Part shown: positions 10,259 through 18,722 of the stretch, one piece after another
How positions within the stretch are numbered: position 1 is the stretch's first letter
How the letters are laid out: every line of letters starts with the position of its first letter
NCBI GenBank assembly: GCA_963827315.1
Contig: CAWHAL010000004.1
Coordinates: 558,001 to 622,000 of the forward strand
Direction of reading: 5' to 3'
Origin: CAVXEF01 sp963827315
Lineage (GTDB): Bacteria > Planctomycetota > Phycisphaerae > Sedimentisphaerales > Anaerobacaceae
Length of the DNA: 64,000 nt
Made by a program: the position numbers and the translations under genes
Notes under the pieces: model-generated
What the model saw: only the letters and a program-made list of their open reading frames with translations
The model's database searches: none
Told to the model about the DNA's origin: nothing

Positions 10259-10344
10259 TTTTAGCCACAGAGTTCACAGAGGACACAGGGGGGAATACCT
10301 AAGATACTTAGGTATTCTTTTCATAAATCCTGGATTTGAGAATT
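10259..10344. repeat. Direct repeat module B, copy 2, with perfect hairpin
   Basis: Copy of 9866-9951 at a constant offset of 393 bp; the hairpin is at 10294-10316. Lies 198 bp beyond the 3' end of the Z1 gene. Confidence 0.8.
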
Positions 10345-10541
10345 TTGGTTTTCTGAATTGGGTCTCCGGCAGAGAGTCAAGTAAGCACCGGTCGGGGATC
10401 TGCGCTACGCTACGAGAGGACGCAGCAGCAAAAATATTTGTTGAAAGTTGAGTTATTTTTAGAGAGGCGATAGTTTTTATTGTCGTGGAGGTTGCCGAAG
10501 AATGATGATTGGTCTCAATAAAAAGTACAAAGACAAAACTC

Positions 10542-12740
10542 TTATGCGACAGTTTCTGATTGTGTGTCAACAAGTTCGCTTGCAAAAATCACTGTTTCTG
10601 CATTTTTTGGAACCACTAAGATAGGCCACCAAAATGGAGATCCTCGCCATCCTAATTCTTCTTTACCATTTTGCTGAATCAGAATTAATGCAGGAATATT
10701 TATGGCGATATTTCTAGATTCCGTACCTTCATCTTGCGGTGTATCTGGGGCGTCAGAAAAAACACCATCTTGTTTAAAACCCGCTCTATCCTTTTTAAAT
10801 CTTGCAATATTCCTTCCTTTTCTAACTATGCACCAAACTTTTCCTTTAAGAGGATCTTCAGTTCTCTTTGAAAGATATTCTATACTAGATTTAAATGCTT
10901 TTATATCCCATTCTTGACCAACCGGGAAATTAAGCGTTGTAGCAATGTCATCTATAATCTTTTCAGCATCTTCAACATTTATAAGAAATGGCTTTTTAGT
11001 ATCGGATTCTTGAAAAGGTAAAATGAACTTATTGATATTATCTACTATGGGCTGAATATGTGTTTTATAGTCTGTTTGAAAACCGATAGGTAGAATACGT
11101 TTATGTGGTCGAAGGGTTGTAGTTGTAGACAGAAGGATCTTATTCGGCGAACAAGGAACTATACGGTTCTGCGTATCTTTATGGATAAACACTACTCCAG
11201 AATCTTGCGCACCCCGCTCAAAAGCCTCACGTAATGCACAATCAAACTCGTGAATTTTTCGCATAGCTTCGTAAATACGGCGTGCCGTATAAAACCGAGT
11301 AACAGCAAGATCTTCTTTGGTTCTATTGCCATACATTCTTGAATGCTGCAACACAGTATCCTGCTGCGTTTTAAGAGGGCGTCTTCCGTAGTAAAAGCCA
11401 ATTAAATTATCTATAGTAAGTCCTCTGTCTAATATTTGCCCCCCAATGAAAAGATTGAGCGGTGTGCGCAGATATAGTTGACCTTTTTCGTCGAGAAGTT
11501 GTTCTTCATCTGTTTCCGAATTTACTTTCATTATCATTAAATAATCTTGGCTCAAGGCTTTATATACCTCGTTCTTCGTAATATCGAAACTGGGTATATC
11601 TTCTCCGAGTAGTTCTAACGAATGCGAAAGGTCTTCATATGATTTTTTAATAAGTATTTCTAGATGATCTGGATTTTCTTCTATGTTCTTGTTCAACAGA
11701 GCTTTAATTTTATGTACTACTTTATCCTGCCAAGCGTGTGAAGCACGCCCGTGTTCTGTATGTACTATAAAACTATATTTTTTGGGGCGTTCCCCCTTTT
11801 GCAATTGTTGTAACCTACGAATGGAAGCACCTACGATAAAGTTTATAATCGCTTTTCGCAAAATTTCAATCTTGGGACTTATTAGAGAATCTTCTATTTT
11901 GAATATTCGCCCGTCTTCCTTTTTAAGGGCTTCTAATTCTTCGATTGGAACTTCTTCGTAAATATAGTGGGCTGTAGAATTAAGGTTCTCGCTTTCTTCA
12001 AAGTAAAAATCTCCGCCGACATATTCAACATAGACGGGCAATAATTCGGTAAATGCTGGCCTAGTCGGTTTAAATACAAAACTTGTTCGTGGAAGCTCGA
12101 TATTTTCTGGTTGTAGATACAAGGAATAAGGGGTGGCGGTGACTTGAAGATAATTATAAGAATTAATCTTTCTTCTTAGCTCATCGATTTGTTTTGCAAT
12201 CTTATTTATTTCAACCAATCCCTCCTGGCGATTCATTTTGAATCCTATGCTTGCATAATCGGCTTCGTCGTCAATGATTAATAGTTTTTTGGATTTTAAA
12301 TCCGGATAAGTATTCTCCAGTGCGTGCATTACTCTTCTTAAGTTGTTTGCCTCTTTCTTGACGACGATAATAAGCTTTTGTTGAAGCTCATACCGTGTAA
12401 AATTATTAGGAAGATGCATGATGTCGCAGATTTTCAACGCATCATTATCAACAAATAACTTAAAACTGTCTTTTAATCGTTCGTACGTTTGCTTTGCAAG
12501 TGCTCTGGTGCCTTTAGTCAACACAATTACAAAATTATAACCGTTATCAAAAGCAAGACCTATAATGCCAATGAAAGCATTTGTTTTCCCACTTTGAATC
12601 TTACCTAAAAGCATCCCTGGTCTTTCGACTCCGGTTTCTTTGGACAGCAGATGTTCAACTGTCCTTTCCATGCAACCTTGAAGAATATCGGAATACTGTT
12701 TTTCGCGAACCAAATTTGTGTAAAATTCGCCTTTAACCAT
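10542..12740 (-). CDS. Z1-domain superfamily 2-type ATPase
   Basis: 732 residues. Walker A is GKIQSGKT at 46-53, Walker B-like LLIIDDEADYAS at about 155, then LQVTATPYSLY (motif III-like), ILDRGLTIDNLIGFYYGRRP and QHSRMYGNR (motifs V-VI). This pattern is that of the Z1 domain, a helicase-like ATPase family often found with restriction-modification or GHKL-ATPase defence genes. Here no methylase, nuclease or GHKL partner is next to it. The gene is more AT-rich than its neighbours, uses AT-rich codons and sits between repeat-filled spacers, which suggests horizontal transfer. No strong ribosome site precedes ATG 12740. Activity on DNA is inferred from family only. Confidence 0.8.
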   Translation of the reverse strand: MVKGEFYTNLVREKQYSDILQGCMERTVEHLLSKETGVERPGMLLGKIQSGKTNAFIGIIGLAFDNGYNFVIVLTKGTRALAKQTYERLKDSFKLFVDNDALKICDIMHLPNNFTRYELQQKLIIVVKKEANNLRRVMHALENTYPDLKSKKLLIIDDEADYASIGFKMNRQEGLVEINKIAKQIDELRRKINSYNYLQVTATPYSLYLQPENIELPRTSFVFKPTRPAFTELLPVYVEYVGGDFYFEESENLNSTAHYIYEEVPIEELEALKKEDGRIFKIEDSLISPKIEILRKAIINFIVGASIRRLQQLQKGERPKKYSFIVHTEHGRASHAWQDKVVHKIKALLNKNIEENPDHLEILIKKSYEDLSHSLELLGEDIPSFDITKNEVYKALSQDYLMIMKVNSETDEEQLLDEKGQLYLRTPLNLFIGGQILDRGLTIDNLIGFYYGRRPLKTQQDTVLQHSRMYGNRTKEDLAVTRFYTARRIYEAMRKIHEFDCALREAFERGAQDSGVVFIHKDTQNRIVPCSPNKILLSTTTTLRPHKRILPIGFQTDYKTHIQPIVDNINKFILPFQESDTKKPFLINVEDAEKIIDDIATTLNFPVGQEWDIKAFKSSIEYLSKRTEDPLKGKVWCIVRKGRNIARFKKDRAGFKQDGVFSDAPDTPQDEGTESRNIAINIPALILIQQNGKEELGWRGSPFWWPILVVPKNAETVIFASELVDTQSETVA

Positions 12741-12933
12741 TTGTTTTATAGAGGAAATTAAGGTAGTTACCGCTTTTTATCATCTTTCCACAATACATAA
12801 TTTATCTTTTAATTCTACCTCAAACCACATTTTTCTGCAATGGCAAAATTTAGGGAATAACCCCCAACGTAATAAAGAAGCAATCCTCGCCCCGGTGAGA
12901 TAGTAAACGACACATCTCACGGGGTAAACTCAT

Positions 12934-12960
12934 GCACCCCACGGCCAGAGGCCGGGGCTA
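12934..12960. repeat. Variable-stem hairpin with GGGGCTA tail
   Basis: CACCCCACGGCC, AGA, GGCCGGGGCTA: stem of C-run plus CGGCC pairing GGCCG plus G-run. One of at least four units that share an AxCCCC left edge and a GGGGCTA right edge although the inner stem sequence differs. Confidence 0.55.
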
Positions 12961-12966
12961 TATACA

Positions 12967-12987
12967 AACGCCCGGACGACGGGCGTT
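12967..12987. repeat. Perfect hairpin AACGCCCG/CGGGCGTT
   Basis: 8-bp perfect stem with 5-nt loop (GACGA), directly followed by the next hairpin of the array. Confidence 0.6.
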
Positions 12988-12997
12988 GAAGGGTGAA

Positions 12998-13020
12998 CCC
13001 CGTCATAAATTACGGGGCTA
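12998..13020. repeat. Variable-stem hairpin with GGGGCTAAA tail
   Basis: CCCCGT, CATAAATT, ACGGGG then CTAAAT. Same edges and similar loop (ATAAA) as the following unit but a different inner stem, implying compensatory change or modular exchange. Confidence 0.6.
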
Positions 13021-13041
13021 AATATTTTTTGAGATTGCAAA

Positions 13042-13066
13042 CCCCCAAGATAAACTTGGGGGCTAA
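13042..13066. repeat. Variable-stem hairpin with GGGGGCTAA tail
   Basis: CCCCCAAG, ATAAA, CTTGGGGG then CTAA: an 8-bp perfect stem. It is followed by CCCGCC, TAC, GGCGGG at 13071-13085 and by a weaker CCTCG/CGAGG hairpin near 13099. GAGATTGC recurs before units at about 13031 and 13093. Confidence 0.6.
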
Positions 13067-13392
13067 CCGACCCGCCTACGGCGGGCAAGTTTTGAGATTG
13101 CCTCGGAGTTTTCGAGGTTGGGAAAATTTGAAAAGTGAACCTCACCCCAGTTAGATAGTGAAAGACCACGGTGGGATAGCATACGGCGCATCCCACATGG
13201 CAAGCACATCTCATCCCAGTTAGACAGCAAACAACGCGTCTCACGGGACAGGCGGGGTAAACTCTGGCAAACCCGGGGCTAAATACGCTATGATTCGTTG
13301 TTAATTCCATGCTTTTCAATTGCTTTGATAGCTGTTATGATGCGGGTGTCTTGTGAATTATCATTATTAAAGTTTAAATTCAGAGGTGGATT

Positions 13393-14511
13393 TTGTCTGT
13401 CGATGTTACCCGCGGGGTAGTTAAACGAGTCAGCGGAAACCAGTATGTTGTCAGGACGGTGGAGCGTTCCTATCAGCGTGGTGCGGTTGAGGTTATTGTT
13501 GCCCCTGAACTGGTTCGGCGTTTTCGGCTAATCGAAGGTGCGGGCGTTGTCGGTGAGGTCGAGCGTAAGAAAGACCGGGCAACGCTGGTGTCGATAGAGT
13601 CTATAGGCGGCATGAAGCCGGAGGATTTTGTGAACCGGCCGCGATTTAGCGATCTTGTAGCTATCCATCCGGAGGAGCGATTTGACCTTGGCGGATGCGG
13701 GCAGGAGAGCATGCGAATTGTGGACCTTATATCGCCGATAGGCAAGGGTACGCGTCAGTTGATAGTATCTCCGCCGAAGGCTGGAAAGACGGTCCTTTTG
13801 GAACAGTTGGTCCAGGCGATCAGGCAGTGCAGTCCGCAGACCAAAACAATCGTATTGCTGGTGGACGAGCGGCCGGAGGAGGTGACTGTTTTTCGCAGAG
13901 CGGTACCGGGTGCGGAGGTGGCAGCGAGCACGATTGACAACAAGACGGCCCAACATATCGAATTAATCGAGTTTATCCTTGCGCATGTGCAAATAGAACT
14001 GGAGTGCGGCAGAGAGGTTGTTTTGCTGATAGACAGCCTGACGCGCGTGGCAAGGGCGTTCAATAATCAGGTTGGCCGAAAGGGACCGAGGGGTCATACA
14101 ATGAGCGGCGGGCTGGAGGCCGGTGTTATGGAAGTGCCGAGGCGATTGTTCGGGCTGGCACGCAATATTGAAAACGGAGGGTCACTTACGGTCATAGCTA
14201 CTTGCCTGATAAATACCGGTTCACGGATGGACCAGCTTATCTTCGAAGAGTTCAAAGGGACAGGCAACAGTGAGATCGTTTTGGACAGAGAACTGGCGGA
14301 GGCGAGGATATTTCCGGCGATTGACATAGCTGCGAGCGGGACACGGAAGGAAGCGGTGCTCTACAGTGAGGACGATATGCGTGGGCTGGTGACGCTGCGG
14401 CGAGTGTTGTCGAGTTACAGCAATCGTGATGGTATCGATGCGCTATTCAAACTGCTTAAGAAGTATCCTGATAATAAGGTGTTTTTGGGAAGTATGGGGG
14501 CCGGAAGGTGA
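13393..14511 (+). CDS. rho: Transcription termination factor Rho, short form
   Basis: 372 residues versus ~420 in E. coli: the N-terminal helix bundle is missing and the cold-shock-like RNA-binding part (about 1-90) is degenerate. The start must be TTG 13393: GAGGTGG lies just upstream and an in-frame TAA at 13375 blocks extension. The ATPase core is complete: SPPKAGKT Walker A at about 126-133, VLLVDERPEEVTVFRR, LLIDSLTRVARAFN Walker B, GHTMSGGLEAG Q-loop region, ENGGSLTVIATCLINTGSRM, and FEEFKGTGNSEIVLDREL (arginine-finger region). Rho is a hexameric RNA helicase ending transcription. Could be the only Rho or a divergent second copy. Confidence 0.92.
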   Translation: MSVDVTRGVVKRVSGNQYVVRTVERSYQRGAVEVIVAPELVRRFRLIEGAGVVGEVERKKDRATLVSIESIGGMKPEDFVNRPRFSDLVAIHPEERFDLGGCGQESMRIVDLISPIGKGTRQLIVSPPKAGKTVLLEQLVQAIRQCSPQTKTIVLLVDERPEEVTVFRRAVPGAEVAASTIDNKTAQHIELIEFILAHVQIELECGREVVLLIDSLTRVARAFNNQVGRKGPRGHTMSGGLEAGVMEVPRRLFGLARNIENGGSLTVIATCLINTGSRMDQLIFEEFKGTGNSEIVLDRELAEARIFPAIDIAASGTRKEAVLYSEDDMRGLVTLRRVLSSYSNRDGIDALFKLLKKYPDNKVFLGSMGAGR

Positions 14512-14666
14512 TTTATTAGGCCAAACCTTTTTTGTTTTCACCATATCTCGAATTGGCTTCCATCAAGTAAGCTAATCAAAGAATTCCCACAGAGTGTGCC
14601 GGCGAGGCACCCCAAAATCGCCTAACTTTTCGCAGTGCAGTTTACCTTGGTGTTTTTATGGTACAT

Positions 14667-14734
14667 TTTTCAGTTTTGTTCGCAATAAAAGGCCGGTCGA
14701 GAGCGTCTGAATTGGTGAACAAAACGGCTGAAAA
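14667..14734. promoter_or_regulatory. Long imperfect inverted repeat upstream of a small secreted protein gene
   Basis: Left arm TTTTCAGTTTTGTTC (14667-14681) pairs with GAACAAAACGGCTGAAAA (14717-14734) over 15 bp with a 3-nt bulge; the loop of ~35 nt contains GGCCGGTC. It ends 22 bp before the ATG at 14756, so it could fold in the mRNA leader near the ribosome site. Confidence 0.4.
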
Positions 14735-14755
14735 GTAAAGAAAGGAAGGATAAAA

Positions 14756-15055
14756 ATGAAAACGTCAAGATACATGTTAATAGCGGCAGCAGGTTTACTG
14801 ATCGGGTTGTCGAATACGGCTTTAGCACGTCCCAAGGTGCAGGTAGACATTAACCATGGCGGTCGTCAGGGTTTTAATGTTGGTCACCGCGCCGATTATG
14901 GACGGGATTCATATAGAACCACTCCTCGTTACAATTATTGCGAGCCGGCCTGGGGTCGGCGGGACTATCGTCCGCAACGGCAAACCATTATTCTCGGCGG
15001 CTTGTCACAGCAAACCGGCTTCGCCGTATTCCTCCAACTAATGATCAGCGACTAA
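14756..15055 (+). CDS. Small secreted protein, unknown function
   Basis: 99 residues, start supported by GGAAGGA eight bases before ATG. Signal peptide MLIAAAGLLIGLSNTALA with probable cleavage after ALA. The mature part is short, basic and rich in Arg, Tyr, Gly and His (HGGRQGFNVGHRADYGRDSY), a composition seen in many small secreted proteins of this kind of bacterium. The last ~18 residues (SQQTGFAVFLQLMISD) look unlike the rest and abut the remnant of another gene, so the original C-terminus may have been lost. No family recognised. Confidence 0.55.
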   Translation: MKTSRYMLIAAAGLLIGLSNTALARPKVQVDINHGGRQGFNVGHRADYGRDSYRTTPRYNYCEPAWGRRDYRPQRQTIILGGLSQQTGFAVFLQLMISD

Positions 15056-15433
15056 CGACTATTTCGCGGCTGCTGCTCCAGCTAATGCCCCGGTTGACCA
15101 GCACATCTGAAGATTATAACCGCCGCAGGGGCCATCGACATCCAGAACCTCGCCGGCAAAAAATGAACCCGGACAAATTTTCGATTCCATAGTCTTTGGC
15201 TGAATCTGCTCAATGCTTCCCAACTCAATTTGTGGTTCGCATGCCTCTGCGAAACTTGTCCCTGCGGAAACAGGGAGCAGGGGTCGCTCGTGAATCGTGA
15301 ATCGCGTTTTGTGTCAAGGAAAGAATTAAAAATTCAAAAGGCAAAACCTGAAATTGAGGAAGTCATCCAGCTCTGAACTTTCTTAGGGTTGGACTCCACA
15401 ATTTTTATTTTTTCATTTTAAGTTTTGAACTTT
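15056..15433. other. 378-bp stretch without an intact gene
   Basis: Holds the flavoprotein relic (15059-15249), then AAATTCAAAAGGCAAAACC-type and TTTTTCATTTTAAGTTTTG-type AT-rich words near 15330-15430 that resemble other intergenic repeats. Nothing else is recognised. Confidence 0.6.
15059..15249 (-). pseudogene. C-terminal remnant of an HI0933-family flavoprotein
   Basis: The minus strand reads QPKTMESKICPG, FFAGEVLDVDGPCGGYNLQ, then WSTGALAGAAAAK and a stop. This matches the conserved C-terminal FAD-binding end of the HI0933 (YhiN/BaiN-like) NAD(P)/FAD oxidoreductase family. Only ~60-80 codons remain; the frame is open back to about 15313 without a start, and the rest of the ~400-residue protein is absent because the neighbouring gene begins at 15434. 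It is a gene relic, not an expressed enzyme. No ribosome site. Confidence 0.7.
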
Positions 15434-17614
15434 CTATGGCATAGGCTTGAGTCCTTCATAGCGCAGCTTCCATTTTCCATTGTCGGGAAAGCCGGGCGAT
15501 GGGCGATTCGGGCAGCCATCCCAGCCGGCGGCCATCATCGCAACCGCCGACAGCAGCCCGCCGTTTCCGGGAAGGTACAACGGTAGTCGGGACGACTGGA
15601 AATTGTGTCCGTTGGCTAAGTAACGGTTCTTTGGTGATTCAATGAACAGGGCATCCACCGCTTTTTCAGGCTCACCCAGACGGGCCGCTGTCATAGCCAG
15701 CATAGGATAGTCCCAGCCCCATGTGCTTGGCCAATCCCATTTTTGCAGGCAATAGTCGAGCGTCCGCTTCATAATGTTCGGGTCAATCAGTGGAGTTGGA
15801 GGAACGAATCCGAGCGCAGCCGCCATCGAGGGATGGTCGCGTGGTATCGTATATGGCGGGGTCTCGATTCCTGTGTAAACTCCTTCGCGGATGGTCGGAT
15901 GCGAAAGCATCTGCATCACCCGCTCCCATTTTGGATTGCGCCCAAGGCCCAGCCGCTCGCGCCACTTCTGTGCGGTTTCAAGTCCCCAATACCAGTAGGC
16001 CAGTTCAAAGGTCGGGTTAAGATTGCGTGCCCGAAACTGGCCGTAACTTTCCTGGGCCGGGATTAGTGCCGGGCCCAGCACGTAGCGCTGCTCGGCCTGG
16101 TCCCACACCGGGTACGATGCCATAAACTCGGCTGTCTCAAAGACAATCTGGCGATATCGCTCCAAGGTTTGATGGTCCGGATGAGCACGGTAGCACAATT
16201 CGGCGTAGTAAATTGGATGCGGCTGCTGCCAAATCAGGAACACGCCGACCTGGCTGGGGCTGTCCCGTCCATCCGGCGAGACCATTTTCGGCCAGCGAAC
16301 GCCTGAATAGCCCTGTAGTTTGGCGGTGGCTTTGGCTTTGGGCAGAATCGACCTGTACCACGGCAGGCTGCGCTCCAGCAGGGCCAATCGGTCCCACAAG
16401 GCGAAATGAACCGCATGCCACCAGTGCATCTCCAAGTGAAATTTGCCAAACCAACTGTTACCAACCAGACCCGTCTCCTGCGGCGGACAGGACCCCGAAC
16501 ATTGAATGGCCGTCAGGTATTGTGAGAGCACAACCCTGCGCTCCAGTTCCGCTGCGCGTGGGTCGGTACACTGCGAAAAATCTATCGCCCCCCCGCTTCT
16601 CCAGAACCGTTCCCAGTGATGGATAGCTGCCGTACGAACCGCCTGGAAGTCAGGCAGCGGCTCTTTTATCTGCGTTGGAGAAAAGGCAAACACAATTTCC
16701 AAAGGTTGACCATCCTGTTGATAAATCTCATATTCGTGTTGTGATTTGGTTTGTATCCCCCCTGCCGCTGACCAGGCGACGCGGACATAGTAACGGTCGG
16801 CATCGAGTATCCGGGTAAAATCAGCTTGATGGCCGCTGGTCTGCATCTGTGTTTTATGTTTCTCGGGATGTTCCCAGTCTGCTGCGCTACCCCAATCGGT
16901 ACTGCCGTAGGGAAATGCGAGCGAGACCAGCAGCCGCCCCTGCTGCAGCAGAACCGATTCGACGCGGACCGCCAACAGGTCGCGTTCCGGGTGGCAGACG
17001 GTCATAACCTTGACCGGCTGGCCATCTATTTCGAACTGGCTGCTTAGGAGGCCGGTCCATAAGTCTAAGGTTTGTGAGGTATTGGCCAGGTCATTGATAT
17101 CAGCGGGCGAGCCGTCGGATTTGGTAATGCGCAATCCAATTTGTCCGAGGTTCAAACGATGCGGATTGGCACGCAGCCAGGAAGCGGCAGGCGAATATCC
17201 TCCGGAGTATTTTTTATCCGAAGCATACGGCACCTTGCGCCCAGCCACCTCATAGTCCTCGACGACATCCGCCAACTTGTAACCCTTGGTGTTGGGCAGG
17301 GAATGCCAGCCCCATTGAGATTGTGTGCCCAGCGGAATGCCTTGCTGATGAAACTGGGGAAATGTCTGCAGCCCTGTGATGTCGGCGGTGAAGGCGAACT
17401 CGCCGTTGCCGACGCTGAGGGGGGTCAGTGGGTCGGGTTTGTCGAGGGTAACGTTATGCCGTCTCACCAATGCGAGGCGGTCTATCTGATGTCCACACAT
17501 CGCAGTGGACTTTTGTGTAAACTCTGCGACCGCACCGTTAATAAATGTGACTCCAAATATGACTCCAATAATTGTATATAGCAGCTTCGATTTGCCGGTA
17601 CTATGCATGGTCAA
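15434..17614 (-). CDS. Secreted six-hairpin glycoside hydrolase-like protein
   Basis: 726 residues with an N-terminal signal/anchor (LLYTIIGVIFGVTFINGAVA). The N-terminal ~300 residues are beta-rich (SVGNGEFAFTADITGLQTF), followed by a helical region with GKFHLEMHWWHAVHFALWDR, MVSPDGRDSPSQVG, WYWGLETAQKWRERLG and TWGWDYPMLAMTAARLG. This arrangement is that of (alpha/alpha)6-barrel glycosidases of the GH65/GH95 type, where an N-terminal beta-sandwich precedes the barrel. The Glu in KFHLEMHWW is a candidate catalytic acid. Substrate unknown; periplasmic or secreted. Family assignment is by pattern and only moderately sure. Confidence 0.65.
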   Translation of the reverse strand: MTMHSTGKSKLLYTIIGVIFGVTFINGAVAEFTQKSTAMCGHQIDRLALVRRHNVTLDKPDPLTPLSVGNGEFAFTADITGLQTFPQFHQQGIPLGTQSQWGWHSLPNTKGYKLADVVEDYEVAGRKVPYASDKKYSGGYSPAASWLRANPHRLNLGQIGLRITKSDGSPADINDLANTSQTLDLWTGLLSSQFEIDGQPVKVMTVCHPERDLLAVRVESVLLQQGRLLVSLAFPYGSTDWGSAADWEHPEKHKTQMQTSGHQADFTRILDADRYYVRVAWSAAGGIQTKSQHEYEIYQQDGQPLEIVFAFSPTQIKEPLPDFQAVRTAAIHHWERFWRSGGAIDFSQCTDPRAAELERRVVLSQYLTAIQCSGSCPPQETGLVGNSWFGKFHLEMHWWHAVHFALWDRLALLERSLPWYRSILPKAKATAKLQGYSGVRWPKMVSPDGRDSPSQVGVFLIWQQPHPIYYAELCYRAHPDHQTLERYRQIVFETAEFMASYPVWDQAEQRYVLGPALIPAQESYGQFRARNLNPTFELAYWYWGLETAQKWRERLGLGRNPKWERVMQMLSHPTIREGVYTGIETPPYTIPRDHPSMAAALGFVPPTPLIDPNIMKRTLDYCLQKWDWPSTWGWDYPMLAMTAARLGEPEKAVDALFIESPKNRYLANGHNFQSSRLPLYLPGNGGLLSAVAMMAAGWDGCPNRPSPGFPDNGKWKLRYEGLKPMP

Positions 17615-17625
17615 TCTTAAAAAAC

Positions 17626-18597
17626 TTAAAAGAGACCGATGACGACGCTTAGCGAGATTATCGAAAGGATAGTGCTGACGACGATTATTGCAGCGGAGAG
17701 TCCCTCATCGCCGCCTAATTGTTCAGCCACAACGTAGGATGTTACGGCTGTTGGACAGGCCAAAAATAATAACGCTATTTTCGTTTCACCGGCGCCAAGG
17801 CCAATCAAATGGGCCGTCCAAAAGCCGATTATCGGCGAGACAGCTACCTTGATTATCGAAGCAGCAAAGGCAGGCACACCGCTACCGGCAATCTTACTTT
17901 GGGCCAGAACGGCGCCGATAGCAATAAGCGCCAGCGGCAGAGATATTTGGCCGACGGCATTGCAGCCTCGTTCGATAGTCAGCGGAAGAGGCGGAAAGAT
18001 ATACGAATAAATAATTCCCGCTGCACACGCTATGAAAAGAGGATTTACAATTGTTTCGCGGACTATTCTTGCCGGGACGTGGCGGTCGAGCTTGTGCTGG
18101 CTGGCAAGCAGCACAACAACGGCTCCTATATTATATACGGGAATCAACAGCGCCAGTGCAAGTATCGCGACGTTTTCCATCTCAGTCGACGTTTTGGAAT
18201 CCGCACCGGCAAAAATATACATTAACAGTGCCAGTCCCACATAGTAAAGGTTGCCCCGGAACGTTCCCTGAACGAATGTGCCGACCGCTCTGGGAGGGAC
18301 GCGAATAATGAACGCGACGATATATGCCAGCACAATGCAGCCGAGCGTCCCCGCAATCATAACAAGGGTGGTCTTGCCTGCGAGCTGAAAGTTGTACTCA
18401 GCGGTGGCTATCTTGTCGAACAAAAGGCACGGCAGACCTACCCAGAACACAAGACGATTCAGGCCGGCAACAAACTCGCCTGAGAAAAACTTTGCCTTTC
18501 TCAGAACAATCCCCACGGCAATTATCAAAAACACCGGCAGCAGCGTATTTACAATTTGCATGGCGAGCATTATTAGCCATACAACAACGCAAGTCAA
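17626..18597 (-). CDS. AEC-family (auxin efflux carrier-like) transporter
   Basis: About 310-323 residues, ten predicted membrane helices in two groups of five with a central polar stretch (SQHKLDRHVPARIVRETIVNP). LLPVFLIIAVGIVLRKAKF and LACPTAVTSYVVAEQLGGDEGL match the conserved first and last halves of the AEC family, which export organic anions such as malate. The longest frame starts at TTG 18597; ATG at about 18561 (MQIVNTLLPVF) is at least as plausible, as no ribosome site favours either. Divergent from glyS. Substrate unknown. Confidence 0.85.
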   Translation of the reverse strand: MTCVVVWLIMLAMQIVNTLLPVFLIIAVGIVLRKAKFFSGEFVAGLNRLVFWVGLPCLLFDKIATAEYNFQLAGKTTLVMIAGTLGCIVLAYIVAFIIRVPPRAVGTFVQGTFRGNLYYVGLALLMYIFAGADSKTSTEMENVAILALALLIPVYNIGAVVVLLASQHKLDRHVPARIVRETIVNPLFIACAAGIIYSYIFPPLPLTIERGCNAVGQISLPLALIAIGAVLAQSKIAGSGVPAFAASIIKVAVSPIIGFWTAHLIGLGAGETKIALLFLACPTAVTSYVVAEQLGGDEGLSAAIIVVSTILSIISLSVVIGLF

Positions 18598-18722
18598 AGC
18601 ATTTCTCCGGCCGACCGATGGCGCAGCCGAATCAACTTTCAGTCCTTGTAATCGTCCTTTCTCTTTATATAATGCTGCTTATTATCTCTGTGTTAGAAGT
18701 GAGATTACTTAGGAATTTGACT

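Larger units (their letters stand above)
9413..10541. other. 1.1-kb repeat-rich non-coding spacer
   Basis: No convincing gene. The stretch is a mosaic of intergenic repeats: TTGTTCATTGTTATTAGTC-type words near 9480-9530, a 7-bp-arm palindrome TCCGCCTGAGGCGGA at 9546-9560, a TTCGCCAAGGCTACG word at about 9608 and again about 10199, a CACGGATGAACACGG tract, and two duplicated modules listed separately. Small ORFs here (for example 9881-10123 minus and 10158-10451 plus) simply translate the repeats and are not supported as genes. Confidence 0.75.
12741..13392. other. 652-bp non-coding spacer filled with hairpin repeats
   Basis: No supported gene (the 12930-13319 minus frame translates repeats). 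After ~120 bp of AT-rich sequence, 12890-13290 is a chain of GC-rich inverted repeats. Three blocks around 12895, 13145 and 13213 share the degenerate pattern GAGATAGTAAACGACACATC or TTAGACAGCAAACAACGCGT, followed by CTCACGGG and a GGGGTAAACTC tail. The last 70 bp before rho are AT-rich and probably hold its promoter. Confidence 0.7.

Noticed and set aside
9881..10451. Two ORFs (9881-10123 minus, 10158-10451 plus)
   Set aside because: They translate the duplicated repeat modules; no ribosome site, no protein family features.
10542..12740. Complete restriction-modification island
   Set aside because: No methylase, nuclease or specificity gene next to the Z1 ATPase.
12897..13282. CRISPR-like array
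   Set aside because: Units vary in sequence and spacing, the conserved part is the hairpin edge rather than an identical repeat, and no cas genes are present.
12930..13319. 129-residue minus-strand ORF
   Set aside because: It lies wholly in the hairpin repeats and has no protein-like composition.
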